Source of the DNA: Symsagittifera roscoffensis
Taxonomy: Eukaryota > Xenacoelomorpha > Acoela > Convolutidae
Assembly: GCF_963678635.1 (NCBI RefSeq)
Contig: NW_026971308.1
Span: forward strand, 38,001 to 102,000
DNA length: 64,000 nucleotides
Direction: 5' to 3'
A program made the position numbers and the translations under genes. Under the pieces are notes generated by a model, which saw only the letters and a list, made by a program, of their open reading frames with translations, was not told where the DNA came from and did no database searches. This document shows, piece after piece, positions 31,413-41,325 of this stretch (the first letter of the stretch is position 1; each line of letters begins with the position of its first letter).

Positions 31413-31789
31413 GCCGACAACTTGGATCCCTACACCGATCAAATTCCCACCCAACCAACCTCACCACTCCAATTACAATAATACCACTTTTTGCTTTTCC
31501 GCCACCCGATTTCCCATCCTGTAATGTAACATCAGGCATGAATTCCGATACTAATTCACACATCTCAGTTTTATACTCCACTTCACAACTCAATAACCCG
31601 AATATTGAAACCCCCGATGAATTTGCCGACTCTGAACCATCTCCATCCAATAATTTCCACACCAATTCTTCAAATTTTTCCCAACCCCCTTTTCAACCCA
31701 TACTACCAAATAACCCTGACCCAATCAGTTCTACACCCTCTTATGCTTCCCAAGTCACTCCAACCTACTCCTCACTTCATTCAGACTAA
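31409..31789 (+). CDS. 3' accessory protein, N-terminal Pro/Ser-rich part
   Basis: 127 codons including the stop, beginning in the ATGA overlap with env. Rich in Pro, Ser, Thr and Asn, with no domain. The TAA at 31787-31789 is followed by the same frame remaining open to 33148, with the same composition immediately afterwards. It is therefore the head of one protein of about 580 codons interrupted by a stop. The ATGA junction suggests translation coupled to env or a shared spliced message. Confidence 0.55.
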   Translation: MSRQLGSLHRSNSHPTNLTTPITIIPLFAFPPPDFPSCNVTSGMNSDTNSHISVLYSTSQLNNPNIETPDEFADSEPSPSNNFHTNSSNFSQPPFQPILPNNPDPISSTPSYASQVTPTYSSLHSD

Positions 31790-33148
31790 TCATCTCATTC
31801 TCCAGACACCCCCCGAATCTCCCCAGAACTAGATAATTTTATTACCCTACAACAACAACCCTACCACCTTGACACCCCAACCATAAACCAAATTTCATCC
31901 ACAATAGATTCATCCAACCCCCCTACCCCTACACCCTCTTCAGTTTATACTGAATCATTAGCACCATCATCCACATCTACTGAATCTTCACTCATCACTA
32001 ATAGAGCTTACCGCACTTTTAAAAGAAAGTTCCCCAACCATCCCTTCCCAGCAAAACCAGGAACAGCCCGTGAATATATAAATCATCCAAATCACACTAA
32101 CACAAAAGAATTTTTAGCTATCACCTTACCCTCATTTCCACAATACACCTTAAACACCCCTCACGACACTAACGAAACACGTAGCTTTGTAGACGAACAC
32201 GTTTTAATGCCTACACTCCATTGGACATCATATTATCATTTTACTAATCCCCTTTGCCTACCTTTATCTAACACTCACATCAATATAGAACGAAATAAAG
32301 ACATGCTATATCGACTCACTACACCACTAACACCTAGACAATTTACCTACATTGGATATAAAAAATCACTAAAAACACACACTGCACCCCGAGCTAATGA
32401 ATATACACTAGAATATTACGATCATAACATCATCAGAACTAACCAAGATCAATTCTTAGACGACGATCGCTTCGCTAACCCACAAATCACCGAGAAATTT
32501 TTCATTAAAACACCATATGTATTTACACTAAATATCTTCGATTGCAAGTTTGATCACATTATTTCAGAAGCACTAACAGACACACAAGCCTACGAAAGTT
32601 TTAAAGAACGCTTCCAAATATTTTCACTAACCTTTCATTTCCTTGCACCACATGAAAGAGATTTGCACTGCTCACACGATATTATGTTGGGCACTAAACA
32701 AACTCACACATATACATATTATCGCTTCATCCAAAATCACTTTGATCTACACACTCCCTCCAGACAACCACACCATCGTTTTCAATTCATCAATTCCAAA
32801 TACACCTCACCATTCTTTCTTAACTTCACATATTGCATTAAAGATACTAACCTTCATGGTATTCTTCGAAATTATGATCCCATAACCCAAATGTATATCT
32901 TCTGCCCTATCACCAAGACCTTCAACGCCGAAGAATCCCGACCCTTCCTTATCCCACACGAGTTTGTACAACCTAGAGAAATCCCTATTTTAGAATTCAT
33001 CTATAACACTAAATTTAATCACAAATTATATAATCTAATACAAAACACACCTCATGAATTTGCAGTTGGCACTGAAGAACTAACCACCATTAAAGCACTT
33101 CAATTGCTTTGGCCACTGCTTCAAACTAAAAATATCATCCGCATTTAG
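31790..33148 (+). CDS. 3' accessory protein, folded C-terminal part
   Basis: Continuation of the preceding frame; the first ATG is at 32207 (313 codons from there). After about 60 more Pro/Ser/Thr-rich residues it becomes domain-like from about 31990 ('AYRTFKRKFPNHPFPAKPG'). Aromatic-rich segments follow, such as 'LHWTSYYHFTNPLCLPL', 'FANPQITEKFFIKTPYVFTL' and 'CIKDTNLHGILRNYDPITQM', with a few Cys and His but no metal-binding pattern I can name. No membrane segment. The architecture (disordered PST-rich head, unknown C-terminal domain) parallels the non-ATG frame at 27677. Function unknown. Confidence 0.55.
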   Translation, partial: SSHSPDTPRISPELDNFITLQQQPYHLDTPTINQISSTIDSSNPPTPTPSSVYTESLAPSSTSTESSLITNRAYRTFKRKFPNHPFPAKPGTAREYINHPNHTNTKEFLAITLPSFPQYTLNTPHDTNETRSFVDEHVLMPTLHWTSYYHFTNPLCLPLSNTHINIERNKDMLYRLTTPLTPRQFTYIGYKKSLKTHTAPRANEYTLEYYDHNIIRTNQDQFLDDDRFANPQITEKFFIKTPYVFTLNIFDCKFDHIISEALTDTQAYESFKERFQIFSLTFHFLAPHERDLHCSHDIMLGTKQTHTYTYYRFIQNHFDLHTPSRQPHHRFQFINSKYTSPFFLNFTYCIKDTNLHGILRNYDPITQMYIFCPITKTFNAEESRPFLIPHEFVQPREIPILEFIYNTKFNHKLYNLIQNTPHEFAVGTEELTTIKALQLLWPLLQTKNIIRI

Positions 33149-34610
33149 CTAAATTACTAACAACTTCCGATCTCATCCACGACATTTTCCCCCACGGTTT
33201 CTTCCCCGACTACTAACAGGTAAGTATGAATTATACATATTACTAACTAATTAAAATATTAGAAACTCACCATTCTTTATCCACGTCTTATTTAGCATTT
33301 TAGCCTTCATCCAACGATCATCTGAAAATTTCACAAAAGAAAAATAAAAAATAGCAATTTTTTTCAACAACTGTTTAAAACTCTATTAAATTTTTGCACC
33401 AACAATTAAATAAATATAATACCAATGCAGTAATTTAATTTATAAATTTTTCCCCCACAAGCAGTAAATCTAATAATAATGAAAATTTGTAACTTAATTT
33501 TTCCCAACAAATAGCAGTAAAATTTGAATTTCTATGTAGTAAATTAATAAGAAGCAAATGCAGTACTAACGTTTTGATATTTTCATTCAACCGCACAAGA
33601 ATTCTATCCAAACTCGCACAGCTCGCCCACGAAGAATTGTTTAAAATAATGAATTTCAGTTTCAAGCTTTCACACTCAACAACTCTAACACAAGATAACA
33701 CGTTTCAAACTTTCCTTTAACCTGGTTGGAAAGGAATTATACACTAAACAACACTAACCAACGCAGCTTACTAAACACCACAAATCATAGAATAACAGCA
33801 TGATTAAGAAAAGGAAACCAACGGTACCCAAACCGGATTAACCCAGTTTAAAACTGGATAATTTATTCTTTTGAAGACTATTATAAAGTCTAAGAAAGAA
33901 ATAATAAAACACAAAAAAGTCGAAAGACAAACCCATACCACAAACAATTTGATTTTTGGAAAAAGGACACAACCAACAAAACATAAGAAAAACCACAACA
34001 AACCTAACACAAAACGTTGTCACATAACAGGACCTCTCACAAAAACCGCAAGCAATCATACTCCCACTCCTGGCCTAACCCACCAGAAGAGGACGTCCTG
34101 AGCGTGCTATAGCCGGCCTAACCCACCGCGCTACATCCACGCTTTGTGACCACACTCCAATTTTTTAATAAGAGCTACTCAAGGGTGAGTAACTCTTCAA
34201 AATAACTGAACTAAAACAAAAAGCTTTTGTGAAAACAACTAACTAAAATCATAATTAAAAAATATTAAACTAATAAAAGTTTTATAAAATGTAAATTACA
34301 TTATGCAATACATAGATCAGAATACAACACCAAGGACGAACATCCAAAGACAAAACGACCCCACTACACTCGAGAAAGAATGGCCAACTACAATCGATAT
34401 GCCGCTCACAATCACAACTCAAAGGATTTAGAGTACGACTTGACTTCGCAGAAAAGGACTTCATTGAACTAGACCAATGACCACCTCGATGTTCAAGTAT
34501 ACGTACAGATCCGAGTAACCAGGCATCCCCTCCACGCACAATCTCCACGCCATTCCCAGGCAAGATCAGACACAAAAGAAGTTCTCCACGAGAATCAGAA
34601 AAACCTGACA
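33149..34610 (+). other. Long 3' non-coding region of the element
   Basis: About 1.46 kb before the 3' LTR with no credible ORF. It contains a possible mini-intron at 33220-33262, two 'GGCCTAACCCACC' motifs (34072 and 34114), the second beside a GC-richer 'GCGCTACATCCACGC' patch, and a GC-richer stretch from about 34300 to 34610. The minus-strand 130-codon frame at 34282-34674 runs into the LTR and shows no known motif. No purine-rich tract abuts the LTR; the last bases are AGAAAAACCTGACA. Confidence 0.5.
33220..33262 (+). other. Possible 43-nt mini-intron
   Basis: ACAG|GTAAGTATG at the 5' side, a perfect TACTAAC branch-point-like motif at 33241-33247, and AATATTAG at the 3' side, all within 43 nt. 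Each of the three signals is near consensus. Lying just after the last ORF, it could be part of a longer splicing scheme, with the donor used over other distances. Chance is possible in AT-rich DNA. Confidence 0.4.
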
Positions 34611-36153
34611 TGCAGAGCAAATAAGAAATGAAAATAATTATGAGTGAAAGCAAAATAAAAGAAGAGTTTTTCAATTTAAAAGTATTTTAGTATTTAAACT
34701 GCGCTTTTTTCCAATTTTTCGATAATTTGTGTTTTTAAGATGGTTTTATTGGTATTTTGAAAGTTTTTGTTATTCGTTTCACTTTAAATGAAGTCGATAA
34801 GGAACTTCCTCGATAAGGAAATGATAAAGATATTCAAAGTGTTTTTTCAGCAGAAATTTAGAAGGTTCTCATAATAAGAGAAGCGACTAATTTCTGTAAA
34901 AGACCTCTCTTATCCAATATTGAGAACTTTAATCAATCCACTATCAAAAATTACGGAGAGGTAGAACATCGGCTAAACATTCGGAGAGCCTCATCAGTCG
35001 GCTATAAGCCTGTGCGTGAACAATTTTCAAACGGTGGTTTGCTATCAATGCTACGAGATTTCTTTTTTGTTATAACCCAGGTCGAGTACCCAGATTCATA
35101 TCCAGACTTTGAGGGTCGCGCCACATCCCCGTAAATACTCACACCAACAATCATTTTTCCTTCACTTACCATCCCTCCCCCTTTTATAATTTTTTGTTGC
35201 AAGAAGTACGTGAAAACTATCCTAAATCACCGCCCCCTACCACCCACAAGGGGCACACATATTAAACAAACCCGCTCCAACCTACAGATTGTTACGCCCA
35301 GGTGTGCGGATAAATGTGGGGTAATGGGTATCAGTTTGTGAGAATTCAAACTGTGGACACCTGTGTTTAAAAAGTGAGGGATATGTTTTTGCAAAATTTG
35401 ACTAGGAATAGGTTTAGAACTCGAGTAGTGCAGAAAAAACTGTAAATTTTGCAGAAAAACTGAAAAAAAATTCATAGAGACTATAATCCATAATAATCCA
35501 TTATGATGGAATTTAAATCAATTATCATCAATTTATTTCCTCTAAAAATTATAGATAACAAAAGATTAAAATCGATTGCTTGGCGCAAAATGGAAATCAT
35601 GAGTTTATGGGAAAAAATCTAATATCATTGGCAACAAAAAAAAAGATTTTCATGACCCAGTTAACATTGAGACCGGATTTTTCGGCGTTTCAATCGATTT
35701 TTTGAAAATTCAAAAATCTAATGTAATCCATCATAGTCAACTAGTTGGAACCTGATCTAAACTACATTTTATGATTGGATAAATTAGATATTTTACCAAT
35801 GTAAAGTATTTAATATTAACCAATCATGATCCATCTAACTAACAATCCACTTATTTGTAAGTGCTGAAATTACTTGTAATTTCAGCACCAGAGAGATTTG
35901 AATTTAACTTAGAAGTTAGTTGGACTCTCCCGAGTACTTCAGCAGCCGCAATAAAGCAGTATACCCTAGATCTATTGAGCCTAGCAGAGACTAGTTAAAC
36001 AACCTGAGACTAGATAGTATAAGAGTAAGATTAGGATCGGTATTAGACTAAGAAGTTGCACGAATCTATCCGGCCGAAAATAAGATAGCGTGACGAGCAG
36101 ACGGTGTACCCTATCCGAAATTACTCTATGAGTTACACTTCGGTCCTAACTCA
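34611..36153 (+). repeat. 3' LTR
   Basis: 1543 bp, co-linear with the 5' LTR without any indel, with substitutions only at 35854 and 35956. It ends ACTCA before TAGTCTTTTTT. The AATAAA at 35950-35955 would polyadenylate the element transcript. The left junction is odd: no polypurine tract, and it falls in the middle of a 360-bp repeat unit present in full upstream of the 5' LTR. Confidence 0.9.
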
Positions 36154-36720
36154 TAGTCTTTTTTAGTTTCAAGATGACCTATTCTTTTGTTAATAAAATC
36201 CATGAAAAATTATATTTTCTTGCAAATGGGAAACTTTTACTCCCATTTTCGCAGTATTTGAGTCAAAAAAAGAGTAGCTAGCTTTTCCTTCTTTAGGTAT
36301 ATGTGTCTGTATGGGGGGATAGTTCGGCCTAAAAAAGTGGAAACTATAAAGAGAAAACTGAACTCAAGATAAGAAATTTTCTTTACCAAAATAAGCCTTA
36401 TTTCGCAGTTTTTCTATATAATGGGCGTTAAGTCAAAATCAACAACCAATTTATGAAAATACTGCGCTGTAAATCAAAACTTAGTTGTCAAACACCAAGA
36501 ATCTATTCCAGTGTTCTTTGGTTTTAATCAATTATTTTCATTTTTGGTGGAGACTGGCCATGAAACCTAGTGTGATCCAATGTTTTCCACATAGCTCCCG
36601 TGCAAAATATTTGGGTAACGTTCAAATTGAATATCTGTCCGATTATAAGGCAACATCGCTCGACTTACGACGCGAATGTGTCTTTAATAAAAGTCGAAAG
36701 ACAAAAAATTACTTATGCAT
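36154..36720. other. No recognisable gene
   Basis: Flanking DNA after the LTR element. An open frame at 36485-36742 (85 codons) shows no motif and enters the following non-LTR fragment, so it is not considered real. Confidence 0.5.
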
Positions 36721-37344
36721 TTTATGTGAAACTTGCCGATGAACGACCAAAATAAAATCATATAAATCCATATAAAAAGACTTTAAGGCAAAAAAGGTTA
36801 CTATTCGAAAACAAGTTCACAAATAAATGCTCGAGTTGTCGTTCTAGCGTTGTAAAAAAACCTGTCAACTAATTTCTAATATATGCAAAAGTTAATATAA
36901 CTAATTCCGACCGTGAGAGCCCTTAGAATTCTAACAGTCAGTCATTCTTACTGTTTGTCAGTTATAGGGAAAAAACGTTTCTTGGATGGTTGTTGTTGTT
37001 GTTATCACGTATCCAAATTGAAACTTCCTGACAGGAAACCTTAGCTCGAGTTTTTTGATAATCAGCATGAAAGAGATTGACTTGGTAGATTTCTTACTTT
37101 ACTTCAATTGTAGCGACTTTGCGAGATTTGTACGGCAAAAAACTGTAATAGTAATATAGTTTTGTGTGTTTAAATATCACCCACCGCAGTTAACTCGCAA
37201 ACATTAGACAATCTTCATAAAGATTTAGATGGCCTTATGATTGACCTCCAGGCATACATTTAAATTGTGTTGATTTCAACATTGATACATTGAGCGAAAA
37301 GAAAAGAAAAAGGATCTCATGGGAATACTACCCGAGTCGAGATT

Positions 37345-38053
37345 TTTCACCTAATTTGAAGCAAGATTTGAGCGGTTTGAGCGGTTTTTATAGACAATTA
37401 CGCTCAAAATCTTGCTTCAAAATGAGCGGTTTGAGCGGTTTTTGAACGGTTTATCTAAAAAAAAAACGCTCAAAAACCGCGCAAGATTTGAACGGTTTTG
37501 AGCGGTTTATCTAAAAAAACCGCTCAAAAACGGCGCAAGATTTAATAATAAAAAGTCGACTACAGAGGGATTCGAACCCCAAATCTTCTGATCCGAAGTC
37601 AGACGCCTTATCCGTTAGTCTATGCGGACTTGCTGGAAGCTTAATATTCGCTGTATTTGTTCTACTGAATATGTTCAATGTTTTAGACATGCACAACAAA
37701 TATACTGGTCAAAAATGCTGTTTTTGGGCACTTTTTGGAAAAGTACATATTGGTCGCCCCTGGATGAACGTGTTCGTTCGAGTTTTGCAGAGAAGCGAAA
37801 CGTTGAGTCTGGGACCTCAATCCGGGAAGACAGCTCAAAAACCGCTCAAAAACCGCTCAAATCTTGCTTGAAAAACCGTTCAAAAATCACGGCAAGAAAT
37901 GAGCGGTTTTTGAGCGGTTTTTTAAGCAAGATTTGAGCGGTTTGAGCGGTTTTTTCCAAAAAAACCGCCCAAACCGCCCAAACTGCTCAAACCGCTCAAA
38001 TCTTGCTGGAAAACCGCTCAAACCGCTCAAATCTTGAGCGGTTTTTGAGCGGG
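37345..38053. repeat. GAGCGGTTT inverted-repeat clusters
   Basis: Words GAGCGGTTT and AAACCGCTC, often as GAGCGGTTTTTGAGCGGTTT, cluster on both sides of the tRNA-like gene (about 37366-37545 and 37835-38050), mixed with CAAGATTTGAGCGG and its complement CCGCTCAAATCTTG. The left and right clusters are largely complementary, so the element could form a long cruciform or hairpin RNA. Confidence 0.7.
37557..37629 (-). tRNA. Degenerate tRNA-Arg (anticodon TCG)
   Basis: Minus-strand 73-nt cloverleaf. The anticodon arm is canonical (TCTGA-CTTCGGA-TCAGA, anticodon TCG, reading CGA), as is the T-loop/B box GGTTCGAATCC, and the D-loop AACGGATAAGG looks normal. A T5 terminator follows (37550-37554). 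Several pairs are lost: two mismatches in the acceptor stem (positions 2-71 and 4-69), one in the D stem and one in the T stem. It is therefore probably a tRNA pseudogene or a tRNA-derived promoter within the surrounding TIR element, though pol III transcription may still be possible. Confidence 0.65.
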
Positions 38054-38260
38054 ATCTCGACCCGGGTAGATACTTTGAATTTAGACATTCCAGCAGTAAG
38101 CAAGCGGCCAGAGAAAACAGCAACAGCAAATAGTGTATCTGCAATCAAACCTGCTAAACCAAAACATTTCGAACATCAGTAAGGGATCACTACACTGAAA
38201 CACTTGATCTAAACCTTAATACACAATCAGACTCCCATTCAGATTTTCGTGTGAAATTTG

Positions 38261-38960
38261 GCAGTGAACGACCAAAACAAAATCATATAAAACCATATAA
38301 AAATTTTAATGCAAAAAAGTCGTCATCGCAAATAAGTTCACAAACAAATGAACTTTGTGTTGTCGTTCTAGCGTTGTAAAAAAAATCTAACAATTTAATT
38401 CTAATTTCTGCAAAATTTTGCTAATTTAACTTATTCCGACCGTGGGAGCCCTTTGAACTCTAATAGTCAGTAATTCTTACTGTTTGTCAGTTTAGTGAAA
38501 AAAACTTTTCTTGGGGGGTTGTTGTTGTTATCACGTATCCTAGGTCAAACCTCTCGACAGGGAAACTTTAGCTCGAGTTTTTGATAATCAGGATGAAAGA
38601 GATTGACACGATAGATTTTTTTACTTTTTTTCAAATGTAGCGACTTCGCGAAACTTGTACGGCAAAAAATTGTAATAGCATGATTATTTTGTGTGTTTGA
38701 ATACCAACCACCGCAGTTAACTCGCAAACAATAGACAATGTTCAGGAAGACTAAGATAGTCTTATGGTTGACCTCCAGGCATAACATGTAATATGTGGTG
38801 ATTTCAACAATGATAAATTAAGCGAAAAAAAGAAAAATGATCTCACAGGAGTACTAGGTACTTTTGAATTGAGACTTGCCAGCAGTGAGCTAGCGGCCGG
38901 AGACAACTTGATAGACACATTTAAAAAGAATCAGACTCCCATTCAGAGTTTCATGTGAAA
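38261..38960 (+). pseudogene. LINE endonuclease fragment, copy 2
   Basis: Contains the C-G-D-F-N motif of the EEP endonuclease (38794-38808) followed by a stretch reading 'TFELRLASSELAAG', and before it 'NSQTIDNVQED.DSLMVDLQA', as in the middle of LINE endonucleases. Stops and frame changes abound. Confidence 0.55.
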
Positions 38961-41325
38961 TTTGGCAGTCAACGACCAAAACGAAATCATTTAAAACCAA
39001 TTAGATAACAAAATTTATTGCAAAAAAGTCGTCATCGTAAACAAATTTACAAGTAAATGAACTTCGAATTGTCGTTTTAGCGTTGTAAAAATATCTCTCA
39101 ACTAATTTTCAATACTAGCAAAAACATCAATTAACAAAATTTTGCGACCCCATCCGATTATGGTGCCCTTAGAGTTTAAATCGTCTGTCATTCTTGCTGT
39201 TTGCCATTTCTCGGTAAAATAAACTTTTCTTGAGGGGGAATGATGTTAATAATACGTATCCAAGATGAAACTTCCTGACCGCGATTTTTTAGCTCGAGCT
39301 TTTAATAAAAAGTTTCAAAGAGATTAACTTGATAGATTTCTTGTTTTTCTTTAGCGACTTTGCGAGATCAAAAATTGTAATGGCACTATAATTTCGTGTG
39401 GTTTTAAACCACCCTCCGCAATTAACTCGCAAACATTATACAATCTTCATAAAGACTAAGATAGTCTTATGATTGACATCTAGGCATAACATGTAGTATG
39501 TGGTGTTTTCAACCTTGATACATTGAACGAAAAAAAGTATTTCCTAGAAGTACTAGATACTTTTGAATGGAGACACGCCAGCAGTAGGCAAGCGAATAAA
39601 AAAACGATAGAAACAAATCGTGTATTTGCAATCAAACAGGTTGAACCATATCAGGTCGAACATCAGTAAGCGATCATTACACTGTAACTTTTGATCTAAA
39701 CTTTAACACAGAACTAGAGACTCCAATTCAAAAATATACCACTAGACACTGGTATAAACTGCCAACTGTCAAAATGAGTGAAAACATCTCAGAGCCAGTC
39801 TTACCTGACATCGACAAATTTGGCAATCTTATAATTTATTAGACTGTAATGAAGCTTTTTCAAGTAAACAGAAAATTTTGATGGCAAAATAAGTTTCGAA
39901 TATTCCCAAAAAGTATCAACAAAGAGCGACAAAAAATTTGGATTGATAAAGAAATAAAAAAAATCTCCGAAAAAAAACATCGATTACTAAACTTGTACGG
40001 CAAAAAATTGTAATAGCATGATTATTTTGTGTGTTTGAATACCACCCACCGCAGTTAACTCGCAAACAATAGACAATGTTTAGGAAGACTAAGATAGTCT
40101 AATGGTTGACCTCCAGGCATAATATGTAATATGTGGTGATTTCAACAAAGATAAATCAAGCGAAAAAAAAAATGATCTCACAGGAGTACTAGGTACTTTT
40201 GAATTGAGACTTGCCAGCAGTGAGCTAGCGGCCGGAGACAACTTGATAGACACATTAAAAAAGAATCGGACTCCCATTCAGAGTTTCATGTGAAATTTGG
40301 CAGTGAACGACTGAAACGAAATCATATAAAACTATATAGATAACAAAATGTATTGCAAAAAAAGTCGTCATCGTAAACAAATTTACAAGTGAATGAACTT
40401 CGAATTGTCGTTTTAGCGTTGTAAAAATATCTCTCAACTAATTTTTAATACTAGCAAAAACATCAATTAACAAAATTTTGCGACCCCATCCGACCATGGG
40501 AGCCCTTAGAGTTTAAATCGTCTGTCATTCTTGCTGTTTGCCATTTCTCGGTAAAATAAACTTTTCTTGAGGGGGGCTGTTGTTCATAATACGTATCCAA
40601 GATGAAACTTCCTGACCGCGATTTTTTAGCTCGAGCTTTTGAAAAAAAGTTTCAAAGAGATTAACTTGATAGATTTCTTGTTTTTCTTTAGCGACTTTGC
40701 GAGATCAAAAATTGTAATGGCATTATAATTTCGTGTGGTTTTAACCACCCTCCGCAATTAACTCGCAAACATTATAAAATCTTCATAAAGACTAAGATAG
40801 TCTTATGATTGACATCTAGGCATAACATGTAGTATGTGGTGTTTTCAACCTTGATACATTGAACGAAAAAAAGTATTTCCTAGAAGTACCAGATACTTTT
40901 GAATGGAGACACGCCAGCAGTAGGCAAGTGACAAAAAAAACGATAGAAACAAATCCTGTATTTGCAATCAAACAGGTTGAACCATATCAGGTCGAACATC
41001 AGTAAGCGATCATTACACTGTAACTTTTGATCTAAACTTTAACACAGAACTAGAGACTCCAATTCAAAAATATACCACTAGACACTGGTATAAACTGCCA
41101 ACTGTCAAAATAAGTGAAAACATCTCAGTGCCAGTCTTACCTGACATCGACAAATTTGGCAATCTTATAATTTATTAGACTGTAATGAAGCTTTTTCAAG
41201 ATAACAGAAAATTTTGATGGCAAAATAAGTTTCGAATATTCCCAAAAAGTATCAACAAAGAATGACAAAAAGTTTGGATTGATAAAGAAATAAAAAAAAT
41301 CTCCGAAAAAAAACATCGATTACTA
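38650..41325 (+). repeat. Tandem duplication of about 1.34 kb (two units)
   Basis: Units 38650-39987 and 39988-41325 are nearly the same, from 'AAACTTGTACGGCAAAAAATTG' through the endonuclease remnant to the linker 'CATCGATTACTAAAC'. The junction at 39987 joins the end of one unit directly to the start of the next. Each unit includes the endonuclease end, a second endonuclease fragment and the endonuclease-RT linker. The C-G-D-F-N motif recurs at 40132-40146. Confidence 0.75.

Larger units (their letters stand above)
14974..36153 (+). mobile_element. Giant retrovirus-like Ty3/gypsy-class LTR element
   Basis: Two 1543-bp direct repeats begin TG and end CA, share a constant offset of 19637 bp, and differ at only two sites (16217/35854 and 16319/35956). 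They enclose plus-strand genes in retroviral order: a basic leader-proximal protein, gag, protease, reverse transcriptase, RNase H, integrase, an env-like gene, and additional frames before and after env. Total length is about 21.2 kb, roughly twice a usual gypsy/errantivirus or simple retrovirus. The internal plus strand is strikingly A-rich and G-poor. I see no convincing target-site duplication (left flank AAAGA, right flank TAGTC) and no clear polypurine tract before the 3' LTR. Confidence 0.9.
37331..38066 (+). mobile_element. 736-bp TIR element with TA target duplication carrying tRNA-Arg
   Basis: Terminal inverted repeats CCCGAGTCGAGAT and ATCTCGACCCGGG (12 of 13 complementary), flanked by TA on both sides (37329-37330 and 38067-38068). 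Uninterrupted paralogues exist at about 38850, 39553 and 40188, where the sequence reads AGTACTAG(G/A)TACTTTTGAA, showing the empty site with a single TA. The interior has many GAGCGGTTT/AAACCGCTC units in both orientations beside 'CAAGATTT' words, able to fold extensively. It also holds a tRNA-Arg-like gene and about 200 bp of unique sequence. No transposase, so it is non-autonomous. TA duplication fits the Tc1/mariner type. Confidence 0.75.
36729..38260 (+). pseudogene. LINE endonuclease fragment, copy 1 (interrupted)
   Basis: Shares with the next copies the lead 'CGACCAAAA.AAAATCATATAAA', then 'TGTCGTTCTAGCGTTGTAAAAA'. The GDFN-type endonuclease motif reads C-V-D-F-N at about 37267-37281. 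The copy is split by the 736-bp TIR element at 37331-38066 and resumes with 'GATACTTTGAATTTAGACATTCCAGCAG', matching the uninterrupted copies. Confidence 0.55.

Noticed and set aside
34030-34150. tRNA-derived SINE near GGCCTAACCCACC
   Set aside because: An A-box-like sequence can be read on the minus strand (TAGCGCGGTGG), but no B box follows.
14968-36158. Target-site duplication AAAGA/TAGTC or variants
   Set aside because: No shift of the boundary by one or two bases produces matching flanks.
37557-37629. Functional tRNA-Arg gene
   Set aside because: Four stem mismatches make an intact gene unlikely; kept as a degenerate tRNA.
37345-38053. CRISPR-like array from the GAGCGGTTT repeats
   Set aside because: Repeat units are adjacent, in both orientations, without spacers of constant length, in eukaryotic DNA inside a TIR element.
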